Positions 24,160-34,489 of a DNA stretch of 64,000 nucleotides are shown here, piece by piece. The notes below the pieces were generated by a model. The model did not search any database. It saw nothing but the letters and a program-made list of their open reading frames with translations, and was not told the origin of the DNA. The stretch's first letter is position 1, and each line of letters starts with the position of its first letter. The stretch is taken from NCBI RefSeq assembly GCF_017591425.1, contig NW_024465440.1, positions 112,834 to 176,833 of the forward strand, given 5' to 3'. The stretch comes from Ochotona curzoniae. Lineage: Eukaryota > Chordata > Mammalia > Lagomorpha > Ochotonidae. Position numbers and translations under genes: made by a program.

Positions 24160-24290
24160 GATATGAAGATAGTCTATTCCTTTTTAGTTATGGTAGAATA
24201 GTTTGTTGTATAACTGTACTGTATTTACTCCTTTCCTGGTGATGGACTTCTGAATGTGTTCTTGTTTTTCCTCACATTGTAGTAGTTCCT
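24160..24290 (-). repeat. Old L1 fragment, antisense
   Basis: GTTATGGTAGAATAGTTTGTTGTATAACTGTAC and TTCCTGGTGATGGACTTCTGAATGTGTTC parallel the antisense L1 3' region (..CATTGTATGGATGTACCACA..GTTGATGGACATTTGGGTTGTTTCC). Confidence 0.5.
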
Positions 24291-25019
24291 GTCCTTGCAG
24301 AGACTTCCTGAGAAGTGACCTATTTCCTATTTCCTATTCTACAGGCAGAGTGTTATTTTCACTGCTTAGACTTTGTGTTTAGCTGCGTGTTTGTTTAGCC
24401 AAGGGAACTTGGGCCCCATCTGGGCAAAATACTTCAGTGAACTTGTGTGGTTTGACTCTTGTTTCTCTGGAGTTCCTCTCTCTGTTCTGAAAACTGCACA
24501 CCACATAATGGCTTCTCTTTGAGCCTAGGATAAGAAAATACATGAAGTCAAACCAAGCTCTGCCCAAGCCGGCCATGTCCAGCCAATCCCAGCAGAGGCA
24601 CAGCTAACCTGAAGCTCATGGTTATGTGAGAGGGAAAGAGTGGTTTGCCATTGCAATCCGTTGAAATTTGACGACTGTCAGCTGCCTTTGCAAAAACCTG
24701 ACTACTACAGAAACTGATCACTGTAGACCTAGGTTCCTTGGGTTCTGCTGCTTCCATACTGAAATTTGGAATATGCCTTTGGCCCCTGGAGATTTCTAAT
24801 GCAGCAATTTATGACCTGTAGCTCATTTGGTAAAATTGTTGAAAAGGTATATAATGAACTTACTGGCTTTCAGTGAAGAGATTTCAAAATGGGCTGGTTA
24901 TTACCAGCTCTACTTGATCAGTTATTGAAAGGAAGGGATGCTAGGCAGAAATAGGCCTATTTGTTATAAGGAATAGTTTACTTTCAGCAAATCCTATCTT
25001 TGTGTCTGTACTAACAAAT

Positions 25020-25600
25020 GAAGGCAATCATGTAACTACTACCAAGCTCAGGATAAATAACCATGCTGTCATCCTAAAAATCGCCCTATTTCCCAGTGGA
25101 GCCCATTGCCTGCCTCAGCCCAGCCCCTCTACAGTGTAGCCTTGCTGGGATGTCCTATAGACGGAATCCCATAGCATGCAGCCTCGGTGTCTCGCTTTGT
25201 TCCCTCACCAGAATGTGCAGTCTTCCCCACATCCTGCGTGTATCTCAGCTGTATTCTTTTTATCTCTGGGTGTGATTTTATTGTCCAGATGTGCCACAGT
25301 TTATTCCCTCACTGATTAAAGGGTGTGAGGATTCTTTCCAGTTTGGAGCTGTCACAGATAAAAAAAAAATACTGTAAACATTTCCATGCCTGCTTTGGTG
25401 TTTTTATTTTTTTCTTATTTCCTTGGGTTAAATATCCAGAAGTGAGATTTCTGGGTCATATGGTAAGTATGTATTTGACCTTCTAGAGTAATGCGTGCTT
25501 TCATAGCAGTTGTGTGTCCTGCCTGCCACGAGCAGTGGATGGGAGTTTGAGCTGCTCTACCCTCACCAGCATTGGGCTTCGTTGGTTATTGGAATGGCTG
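25020..25600 (-). repeat. Old L1 3' UTR and ORF2 end, antisense
   Basis: Ordered blocks: CCTATTTCCCAGTGGAGCCC, ATAGACGGAATCCCATAGCATG, ATTGTCCAGATGTGCCACAGTTTATTCCCTCACTGATTAAAGG, TTTCCAGTTTGGAGCTGTCACAGATAAA, TAAATATCCAGAAGTGAGATTTCTGGGTCATATGG, ending near CACCAGCATTGGG. This is a textbook antisense old-L1 3' end. Confidence 0.8.
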
Positions 25601-25854
25601 CAGTTGAAAAGACTAAGTAATTAATTGGATGTGAGGGGGGTGATAAGTGTTTAAAAAAAGAACTTTGAGTATGTTAATAGGTACAGAAAGCCATCTGGAA
25701 TCAAAACAAATTTTCTGAGAGAAATATTTGCCAAAAATGTTACCAACCTGCATGAATAGAGTTAGTAATAACTGAGGAGGTGCAACAACCAATAGCCCCC
25801 CTAACTTTGACTAGGCGGGGAGCAAAGCTGCAGGACTCAGACTTAAACTTACTA

Positions 25855-26100
25855 CCAAGTGGCAGTAATCAGAGTGGAACGGCACTGACACAGAGGCAGG
25901 TATGTAAATCCGAATGGGCTAGAGTCCAGAACTAGACCCTGGCATATATGGCCAAATCATTTCTGACCATTCCATGGAGAAAATAAATTTCAATAAATGG
26001 TCCTGGGAAAATCCTAAACAAAAGTCAAGTTGAAGTGATCTGTACCCAGAAACTATAAAACTGCAAAGAAATAGGACAAAAATTACATGACAGTGTGTAT
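25855..26100 (+). repeat. Old L1 ORF2 fragment, sense
   Basis: GCAGTAATCAGAGTGGAACGGCACTGACACAGAGGCAGG, TATATGGCCAAATCATTTCTGACC and TTCAATAAATGGTCCTGGGAAAA match sense L1 ORF2 downstream of the reverse transcriptase. This is the same region that begins the direct half of the young L1 at 37813. Confidence 0.75.
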
Positions 26101-26330
26101 AACACCAACTCCTTTAGACTAGGTAGTTCATCAACACCACACGGTCACCTCTCCCGGTTCTGGCAACCAGGGGTCTGACACTTAGGATCACAGGTGTGGT
26201 GGAGAGTGGGTGCTCTCTGCTTCATCAACTCCTTCCCTGTTCCCAAGGGCAGAATAGGCCAGCAGGCTCCCTTATGACCTCATGGCCCCATAATGGCCAT
26301 GCTTATTCATATTATTATGTTGAATATTAG

Positions 26331-26641
26331 GGTTTTTAAAAAATCATTTTTATTGGAAAGTAAGATAGAGAGGAGGAGAGGAGGAGAGGAAAATCTCCCA
26401 TAGCTGATGGCTCACTCCCAAGTGACTGCATCGGTTGGAGCTGAGCCAATCCGAAACCAGGAGCCATGACTCCCAAGTGGGTGCAAGATCCCAAGGCTTT
26501 GGGCTGTCCTTGACTGTTTTCCCAGGCCACAGGCAGGGAGTTGGATGGGAAGCGGGGCTGCTGGGATTAGAATTGGCACCCATTTGGGAGCCCAGCACTT
26601 GCAAGGCGAGGACTTTAGCTGCTAGGCTACTGTGCTGGGCC
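26331..26641 (-). mobile_element. C-type SINE, minus orientation, with target duplication
   Basis: Near-consensus minus-strand copy (TTTTTATTGGAAAGTAAGA tail, GTTTTCCCAGGCCACAGGCAGGGAG, GGGCC 5' end). TGAATATTAG occurs at 26321-26330 and again at 26642-26651, a 10-bp target-site duplication. A duplicated GAGGAGAG unit lies in the pyrimidine/purine stretch near 26372-26390. Confidence 0.93.
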
Positions 26642-26753
26642 TGAATATTAGATTTTGACAAGGTGAAATCTAGGGGACAGAAATGGACACTAGCACCTCC
26701 CAGCAATAAATATCTCAGCCCTGATTCTCTAGGGAGCTAGTTTGAAGGCAAGG

Positions 26754-26800
26754 AAAAAAACAAAACAAAACAAAACAAAACAAACAAAACGAGCAAAACG
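26754..26800. repeat. (CAAAA)n microsatellite
   Basis: A run of AAAAAAACAAAACAAAACAA-type pentamers continues to about 26800 with one CAAA and one interrupting CG step. It may be the relic of an A-rich retrotransposon tail. Confidence 0.85.
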
Positions 26801-28160
26801 ATCTCTTACCTTCTGTGCTAAACCACCTACCCCTTGTTTTTGTTTTTTGTTATTACTTTTCTTGGATTGCTTTTCAGAATAAGCACCTGCTGTTCAGATC
26901 CAAAATTGTGAATATATCCCTCAGCGACACATTAATGTGGTAGAGAACAGTATTTTGAGTTATTTTCTTACAAAACTGACTTTTCTTACACAGCCTGCTG
27001 TAATTTTTTTGGTCCTTAGTTGAGAATATGTGAAATTTTTGTCCTTCGAAAAGCTGTAAGTGCAGATTTTGAATGATAATGTGTTCAACAAACCCATTTG
27101 TGGCCTTGTCAGTTATGCAACACTTGTGGAATGGCCCAGAAAACTGGACTTAGTGTGTACATATGTGTGCCCAGTTGTGTGCAGATGTGTTAATATGTGC
27201 TTGTATGTTGCAGTCCTGATGTGTTTATGTGGTTATTGCATGTGTGTTCTCATTACATGCGTGTGTTGCATGACTGAGGTGTCGCATGCTTGTAAGAAGG
27301 TGCAGCAAACATAGAATGGCTGTGAGACTGGAAGTGGCTCATTATAATCTCTGTCCCTGATATGTAGCAGCCCAGCTGTGGAAATTCAATACACAACTAG
27401 CTATGAAAAGGCACAAGCATCAGTTATTCACCTTTCATTGAACATGTTCTGTGAAGTGTGTCATGACCTCTGAATGTTCATGTTGATGAAATCCTCAGCT
27501 TGTTTATTCCAAGCATGGTGCCATTGAAAGATGATGCTTGTTTCCTTTATCCATAAAGGGAAAGGGTAAAAAGTAAGTGTTCAGTTCCCTTTGATTTGGA
27601 ATCCTTTGGCGTGAATGCCTCTTCTCTGGGATTCCCCACATCACTGAAAAGCCCTCAAGTAAACTAGTGCATGTACAGCAGGTACAGCACCTCTGTGTAC
27701 CAGCCAGGCCTCTTCTACTTGGGGTGTTTCTACCAGCATCCAAAGGGCCACAGGGCTGCGGGGCTGAGGCAGGGTCGCTCCATCTCCTCCAGACAAGGGA
27801 CTGGAACACCTGGAATGTTAACAGCTTTGGGAACTTAGCCAGTGATGTTTTCTGCTCAGGCACATGCTGGCTGGGGAACTGTGTGTAACCCACCCTTCTC
27901 AGTCAGTCACCTGCTGGCATCGCACACCTACTTCCTCCCTCCCTCCCTCACTTTCCCCAGTCCCTCTCCTTGGAGACCCTCCACCCTTTTCCAGTTCTCC
28001 CTTCCCCTCTTCAGGGACAGGCAAGGTCAGATGCCCAGGTGCAGGTCAGTGGCCATATGCCTGCCTTGTGTTCTGGAGGCATCTGTGGGACTTGGGCCTC
28101 TCCCATCCGAGCTGCAATCCTTTACCTGCCTGCAGATGACTGCATCTGTCCCAATCTCTT
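26801..28160. other. No gene recognised; TG-rich tract 27155-27290, CT-rich tract 27925-28015
   Basis: 27155-27290 is a degenerate TG-rich tract. 27925-28015 is pyrimidine-rich with CCTCCCTCCCTCCCTC. Frames over these tracts reflect composition. No gene seen. Confidence 0.45.
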
Positions 28161-28252
28161 GGCCTGGATTCGTGGATGCTTCATTTCACAGTAAGGAAAC
28201 CTGGGCCAAGAAGGGGCTCAGTGACACCCTGAAAATCTTGCAACTGAGTATG
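28160..28252 (-). repeat. MIR fragment, antisense
   Basis: GATGCTTCATTTCACAGTAAGGAAACCTGGGCCAAGAAGGGGCTCAGTGACACCCTGAAAATC follows antisense MIR (..ATTTTACAGATGAGGAAACTGAGG...). Confidence 0.5.
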
Positions 28253-28699
28253 GCATGACCGTTGTCCTTGAGCAAAATGGAAAATTTACCCCATCAAAGT
28301 GTTAAGATAGCCTTGGGCACATGAAAGCTGTAGAGTTTGATAAGACAGTTGATTCGCCAATGAGGTGGTACCAGAAGGCAAGTGCTCCAGTCTTGGGGTG
28401 GGGAAATCAACGTGGAAAGGGGAAAACTTCTATATGGTGTTTCTGGAAGCAGGAAAAGGAAAATATTTGACTGGTTAAAGTTGAAAGCTCCTAGTTAGAG
28501 ATCTGTTGGCAGTTTCTGATTGGTTAAGCTAGTTTTTATTTTACTGTCTATCCTGACCTTCAGTTTGCTGATATAGAAACTTAGGTCGCTGAAACCATCC
28601 TTGCCTGATAGACTTGCAATTAATTCTCTTTCTAAAGCAGCTGAAAGGCATCTGAAAAACTCTTATAATAAGTTTATAGGCTAAGTTGCATTTTGTAAG
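28253..28699. other. No recognisable feature
   Basis: About 450 bp with nothing assignable. Confidence 0.35.
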
Positions 28700-28955
28700 A
28701 ATAAATTTGCTTCATAGAATAAATTTGTTGCATCCCACTGGTTCATTCCTGGGATGCCTATAGTGGCAACGGTTGGGCCAGGCTGAAACCGGGAGCCATG
28801 CCAGGTCTCCTCCATGGGTGGCAGGGAGCCACTACTTAAGCTTACCCCCCAGTTGCTCTCCCCTAAACTCACTGCAGGGTTTGTAGTGAGAACTGGAATT
28901 GTGAGCACAGCTAGGACTGTAACCCAAATATCCCAGTATGAGATACAAGTGTCCT
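28700..28955 (-). mobile_element. Older C-type SINE, minus orientation
   Basis: CCACTGGTTCATTCCTGGGATGCCTATAGTGGCAACGGTTGGGCCAGGCTGAAACCGGGAGCC and CAGTATGAGATACAAGTGTCC show an old copy. Its 5' end faces the plus-strand old SINE at 29337. Confidence 0.65.
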
Positions 28956-29336
28956 AATACACATTTTGAACCTCAGGGCAAATGCCCATTTCATGTTTGG
29001 ACAAAGAGTTGAGTTCAAAATCTGTCTTGTGATCATGCAAAGGAAGCAATGCACACCACCCTTGGTGATTTCTTACTATAACAAGAAAACAAAATATATC
29101 CTGGACACATGTTGCCCACAGACATTTTTTTTTTTGCCCATAGACATTTTTTATTGGTACTTGGCACAATCATATTTTATTTGAAAATCCTCTCTGAACA
29201 AACCCAGACCATTGAAATGCAAGCTGTAATAAGCTTACTCCATTTCTTACAAAATTACAAATCATTGCAAAATGCCCACTACATTTCTCAGCCTTGCTCT
29301 TTTAAATATTTAATGTTGCTTGTAAAATGCACATGT

Positions 29337-29612
29337 GGGAGTAGGTGTTTCATCTGGCAGGTAAGATGCTTGCATCCCACATCCCAGTGCCTGGATTTGC
29401 TTCTTTGCCTCTGGCTCCTGACACCAGCCTCACACAGATGCGGACCCTTGGCGGCAGTGGTGACACCTCAAGTCTCTGACTTGCTGTCACTTCTATAGGA
29501 GATCTGGATTGAGTGTCTTAGTTTTGGCCCTGGCCCTGTCTTGGCCAGTTCAAGCACTTGAGGTAATGAACTACCAAATGGAAACTCTGTCTCAGTCTAA
29601 TCTCTCTCAAAT
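29337..29612 (+). mobile_element. Older C-type SINE, plus orientation
   Basis: GGGAGTAGGTGTTTCATCTGGCAGGTAAGATGCTTGCATCCC head, GGCCCTGGCCCTGTCTTGGCC, AATGAACTACCAAATGGAAACTCTG and TCTCTCAAATAG end. Strongly diverged. Confidence 0.6.
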
Positions 29613-30539
29613 AGCTTAAGTCCATGGAAAATGAGCATTATATTTAAATTCCATTTTTCCTACAGAGTTTTGAAGCTCCTTCATACACTTATAAATATTA
29701 GTATTAAATATAGACCCTGGGCTAAAGCAATGCCTAGTAATTTTTTGCTTTGTAGTTATTTTTCTCTTGGCATAAATACCCATACATTTTCTGCCACAAA
29801 CTGGGTAAGTGGGAAGGCACACCCTCTTGCTGGCTGGCTGAGCGAATGGTCTACACACTTCAGTGACATCATCTATGGAAGATGGGTGGGGGAGCCAGCA
29901 TGTTCAGAGAAGACTCTAGTAATCTTAAAGTACCTCTTCCATGTGAGAGCAACAGCCTTTTCCTTAAAATTCTCAATCTGTTAAAGAAGCCAGCTTTGTG
30001 GCTAAGTCAGCCTGCTTCTAGGGCGTGTTCGAAAAACAGTTCTAAATAGAACCCTAACAAGCACAGAGACCCAGGCGGGTCCAACAAGACAGTGGAAACC
30101 TAGCACCTCAGCTATTTGGAGAGAAATAAGCCATGAGCACTTGTTCTAAGTCTATTAAAAAGAGGTAATTACTTTGGCAAGTAGCTCATTTTCTGCCCCA
30201 TAAAGGTAGCTATAGATGGCTATAAATAAGTGATGGCTCATCATTCATTAAAAACAAGAGCAAGAGAAAAGTTTTAAGGCAGCATGTGTTTCTAGGGGAA
30301 ACTTCAGACTTCAGATTACAAAGAACCAGGCACCCAGGGGTATGTCCCTTCAAGTGTGTTGGGCACACAGCGTGGTGCTGGCCTTGCTGCCCTTCCTCAG
30401 GTGCACACAGATCACTGGACCCAAATCACTCCTGGACCACATAATATCCTTGCACCTGAGGTCCTCAACTGCACAATGGGATCCAATAGCACCTGCCCAC
30501 AGTGGGGCTGTGGATGTTGCCTGTTTCAGGAATTCAATG
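29613..30539. other. No recognisable feature
   Basis: About 930 bp, AT-rich at first, with a 117-residue frame that shows no family traits. Confidence 0.35.
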
Positions 30540-31000
30540 AACACATAATTTTTAATCAGTCACATTCTGTTCTAAGCTCTGGGAGAGAGGGGCTGAGGGT
30601 GAACTCCAGAGTGCCAGCCCTTCAGGAATTCAGAGTATCCTGTCTAAGGCTTACCCTAGACCAGCTGGGTCCAAATCTCTGAAATCCCAGCCCTCCGGTG
30701 TCTTTCAAGATTCCCATATGAACTTTGGGCTAAGGACTGCTGGCATGGGCATAGTGGCAAGTATGTGGTTACCATTCACCATTACGGAAATAGAATTCAA
30801 GAGAAACTTAGCTGCAAGCCAGGTCTTAAGGATTGGGTAAGAGTTTGTCTCTGTGGGCAAAGGCAGGTGCATTCAGTAGTGCAGTGTGGTGGTCGGAGTT
30901 CAGGATGGGCTTTCTCAGGTTTGGAAAGTAAGGTACTAGCGAAGGCTCAGAGATGCAGGAGTACTGTGATATGGAAGCAATGGGGAATCTCTGCAGGTTT
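30540..31000 (-). repeat. L2 fragment, antisense
   Basis: TTCTGTTCTAAGCTCTGGG, CCCTTCAGGAATTCAGAGTATCCTGTCTA, then AAGCCAGGTCTTAAGGATTGGG and GGGCTTTCTCAGGTTTGGAAAG keep the order of antisense L2 3' sequence. Diverged. Confidence 0.5.
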
Positions 31001-31734
31001 TCAGACTTATATTCTAGGAAGATTGTTTAGCCTCTACAAACAGAAGCCCCACTGAAGCCAGAGAACTGTTAGTCATGCAGATGGATATGAAAAAGTTGCA
31101 TACATGTCAAGAATTGCTATCCTCAGCTAACTCTGCCTTGCTTGTTAGGAGGCACAAGGAGTAGAGGACAGAGCATGCCCAAGGGAACTTCTCATACTGC
31201 ATCCTTTGTTCCAGAACCTTATCTCTTCTTGTTCTCAAACTAATTACTTAGATGTGCCTCCAGTTTGCACAGCCCCTTGGTGAGTAGTGGGTTTGGAGAC
31301 AAGACCATGGCCCAAAAGGTCTTGATGTTGGACACTTTAAATACATTTGTTCTGTTTCTTCGTGAGGCCATGGTTTTTGACAGGATTGACTGGTCTTGTG
31401 TAGCCAGAGCATCTTGCCCCAGCACCAGGGTTTTAGCAACTTAGCTGCTGTCTGGTGGCTCCGTGGTATTCTTTTGCTCTGTGTGCTCTGGTAGCAGCCT
31501 TCTGCAGCTAGAGGTTGAAGCCAAGCCTGCTGATGCGGAAGGACATTGCCACATGTCCCGGCAGCCATGCCATTCTCCACCCCCACCCCTGCCACCTCCT
31601 GTGCACAGGCCCTGCTCCTGGGAGGGTCATTTTAGCTCTCTGCCTGGATGGAGAAATTCCCATTCCTCAAAGGAGAAGCTGAGCACTCAAGGACACACAC
31701 TGGAGCAGCGAATGCATGGGTTCCCTTCCTGGCT
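31001..31734. other. No recognisable feature
   Basis: A 115-residue minus-strand frame and shorter plus-strand frames are open; none is recognised. The CCACCCCCACCCCTGCC tract near 31578 is low complexity. Confidence 0.35.
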
Positions 31735-31880
31735 GGCTTCCTTGATAGCCTTGGTAGATTCCTTAAATTCTCAGGGCATCAGTTTTCTCATGTACAGATG
31801 TGATCGAAGGCACAATGTGACGAATACACAGTGAGCTGCTACTTGTGGAGCACTTACAGTGATGCCTGATACACAGCTAG
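31735..31880 (+). repeat. MIR fragment
   Basis: TAGATTCCTTAAATTCTCAGGGCATCAGTTTTCTCATGTACAGATGTG...GTGAGCTGCTACTTGTGGAGCACTTACAGTGATGCCTGATACACAG reproduces the MIR 3' half, including the GCGCTTAGAACAGTGCCTGGCACATAG equivalent. Confidence 0.65.
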
Positions 31881-31969
31881 AAATGTGGATTTGCTACAGT
31901 GGGTTTTCCTATCCTAGCTCTAATTCCTTTTCCTCTGAGGTTCTTCAATGCTTTGCTGGATAGTTCTAC

Positions 31970-32211
31970 TTTTTTTTTTTTTTAGAAAGTATGTGTGCGT
32001 GTATTTAAAGGCAGACAGATGGACAGACAGACACAGCATGGGCTGGACCAGGCCAAAGCCGGAATGCCTCTTTACATCACTCCATGCTTCCAGGGTGCAC
32101 ATTAGCAGGAAGCTGCACTCAGAAGTGGTGCAGGACTTGAGCCTATGCAATCTACGATGGGATACAGTTGTCCAAAGCAGCTTCTTAACTGCTGCACCAA
32201 ATACCTGCCCC
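31970..32211 (-). mobile_element. Older C-type SINE, minus orientation
   Basis: A T13 run (the A tail on the other strand), AGGCAGACAGATGGACAGACAG, GGGCTGGACCAGGCCAAAGCC, GTGCACATTAGCAGGAAGCTGC and ACCTGCCCC 5' end. Older subfamily. Confidence 0.72.
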
Positions 32212-33032
32212 ATTTCTTACCCTTTCAATTGTGATTCTTCATCTACATGTTTGAGACTGAAGGTGGAACTTATTGATCAACTGTCATAATTTCGGGTTAT
32301 GATGAAAAATACTGTTTGCAGGTTTATGGTACGAGTGACTCAGTTTTATTAATTAAAAAAACTGAAAGTTTTTGCAACCAACAACAGCGTTTTATGGTGT
32401 TTAAAGACTAAAATCTTGTTATTTCGTGGTTTGAAAAAAGGGTTTAGAAATGCAAAAAGATTTCAATATTTTTGTTGCTGTTGAAATGATAGCCATACAC
32501 ATGACATCATGTTGCTGTAATTCCTGGAAAACAGTTGGTTTTCTGAACACCTTAAAGTTTTACCCTCAATAACAAATTTCCACCTGGAAGTGCCTGACGG
32601 TTTATGAACTCCTGTTGGTTGTACATTGAAAGTCCTGTGTTTCTGTTGGTGGTTGAATTGTAAGTACAACATAGATGTTGAAATAGATCACTTTCAAGGG
32701 AGAGGGAAAGGAAGCATTTGGGAGTCATTCACAATCCAGAGTACTTTGTGAGGTCTGGTTCCCAGGAGGGGTTCAAACTTCAGGGACTCTGGCTGTCCCT
32801 TGAGCCTGACAGTGTCCCGGCTCTCACCCTCACTACCTGCAACTTGTTGCCCACACCTCTCACTATATCATCTTACAGCCCATCCCTGCCTGCTCCAGCA
32901 CCCTGATGCCCGCTTACCCTTTTGATGCTTTCTTTTTCCTAGATCACTTTATTACATCTTCATTATTGTGTAATTTATTATCTATTTTACTCCACTAAAA
33001 CATAATCTCATTGGGGCAGACATTTCCATTCC

Positions 33033-33280
33033 TTTTAAAAACATTTATTTGAAAGGCAGAGTAATGGTGTTGGAGAGAAAAATGGGGCATGTGAAACACA
33101 GAGATCTTCCATTCACTAGTTAACTCCCCAAATAGCCATAAAGGCTGGGGTTGGACCATTATTTGCTGCTTTACTAGGCACACTAGCAAGTGGTTGGATG
33201 AGAAGTGAAGTGAGGTAGCCAGGACTAAAATCAACACCCATGGAGGATGCTGGCATCATGGGCAGAATCTGGTGTGCCAC
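33033..33280 (-). mobile_element. Older C-type SINE inside L2, minus orientation
   Basis: TTTTAAAAACATTTATTTGAAAGGCAGAG tail, CAGAGATCTTCCATTCACTAGTTAACTCCCC, TGCTGCTTTACTAGGCACACTAGCAAG and ACACCCATGGAGGATGCTGG. It was the first of two SINEs to land in this L2. Confidence 0.72.
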
Positions 33281-33299
33281 TATGATAGCACCAGAAGTT

Positions 33300-33655
33300 G
33301 TTTTTTTGTGTTTGTCTTTGTTTTTTTTTTTTTTTTTTTTTTTTTAGGGGAAGGTAGATATACACAGAGGAGGAGAGTCAGAGAGGAAGATCTTCCATCC
33401 ATTGATTTATTCCCTAAGTGGCCACAATGGCCGGAGCTGCACCGATCTGAAGCCAGGAACCAGGAGCCTCATCCAGGTCTCCCACATAAGTGCAGGATCC
33501 CAAGGCTTTGGGCTGTCCTCCACTGCTTTCCCAGGCCACAAGCAGGGAGCTGGATGGGAAGCAGGGCTGCCAGGATTAGAACCTGCTGATGTGTGATCCT
33601 GGCGTGCTCAAGGCGAGGTCTTTAGTTACCAAGCTATCGAGCTGGGCTCTTAACC
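33300..33655 (-). mobile_element. Young C-type SINE, minus orientation
   Basis: A long poly-T (33321-33345), GGAGGAGAGTCAGAGAGGAAGATCTTCCATCC, GGCCGGAGCTGCACCGATC, CCCAGGCCACAAGCAGGGAGCTGGATGGG and GAGCTGGGCTC. CCAGAAGTT at 33291-33299 and 33656-33664 is a short target-site duplication. The long T run gives the copy an intact-looking A tail. Confidence 0.92.
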
Positions 33656-33899
33656 CCAGAAGTTTTAAATGCATCTGAGGCTATAGCCCATAGTCTTAGA
33701 GTACTTTCTGGCATACAATAGTTGCTCAATTAAATATTAGTTATGCCTAAAGGTAAAAATTACAATAGTCAGCTTGAAGCCCTAATTTTGATTCTGGAAT
33801 GGAATGACCGCTCATTGTATATAGCAGACATGAATGTTCCAATGACCCAGGAAAAGGATGTGGGTCTATGGGGAAGGGCTCAAGGGAACAGAGACAGGG

Positions 33900-34125
33900 A
33901 GCAAATACTGGGCTGGTCATTCCACGGTTACTTTCCACATAGGGATGAAGTAAAGAAGTTTTTGGTTTCACTGACTCACGTTGACTAAAGTCTCCTGATT
34001 TTTGAGGGGAAACTAACCTGTTTGATTCATGGCATTTAGCCGAAGTGACTCCATTCTGTCTTGGTTGGGTCTGCTGAGACCCAGTGTGGGGACCTAACCC
34101 AAACCAATGTCCTACAAAGTTGAAC
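33900..34125 (+). repeat. Dispersed repeat, copy A (partner at 47600-47790)
   Basis: CTGACTCACGTTGACTAAAGTCTCCTGATTTTTGAGG, then GATTCATGGCATTTAGCC, CTGAGACCCAGTGTGG and CAAACCAATGTCCTACAAAG align by eye in order with 47626-47785. Class unknown; an LTR is possible. Confidence 0.4.
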
Positions 34126-34489
34126 AATTCCCTCCCTCTTCCCTGTTTAGTCCTACTGTCCCCTAGGTGACCTTAGGGAATTAATATTATTCTGTTAGCG
34201 TAATTTTTGAGATGATGGTCTCAAAATATCATTCATATGTTATAAAGTTCTTATGAGTTGCTTGGAATTTTTGTCATCCCAGCCATAATGATCATGTAAC
34301 ATTGAGCAAACGTCTTCATGTGGACATGTAAGCCTTTTTTTTCAGATGACACAGAACATCAGGGAGACTTATAATGACCATCATAAGGATAATATCAAGA
34401 GTTTATAATATATTCATAACCAGGGTTCTCATGAACCAAACTGACTTTGACCACAACAGTCAAAAAATTATCCTCTGTAAGTAACTTTT

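Larger units (their letters stand above)
32780..33735 (+). repeat. L2 3' end, split by two SINEs
   Basis: CACTACCTGCAACTTGTTGCCCACACC, TTTTACTCCACTAAAACATAATCTCATTGGGGCAGACATTTCC and, beyond the SINEs, AGAGTACTTTCTGGCATACAATAGTTGCTCAATTAAATATTAG follow the sense L2 terminal region (..GAATGTAAGCTCCATGAGGGCAGG...GTGCCTGGCACATAGTAGGCGCTCAATAAATATT). Confidence 0.65.

Noticed and set aside
27155..27290. Cysteine- and valine-rich frame on the plus strand
   Set aside because: It is a translation of a degenerate TG-rich tract.
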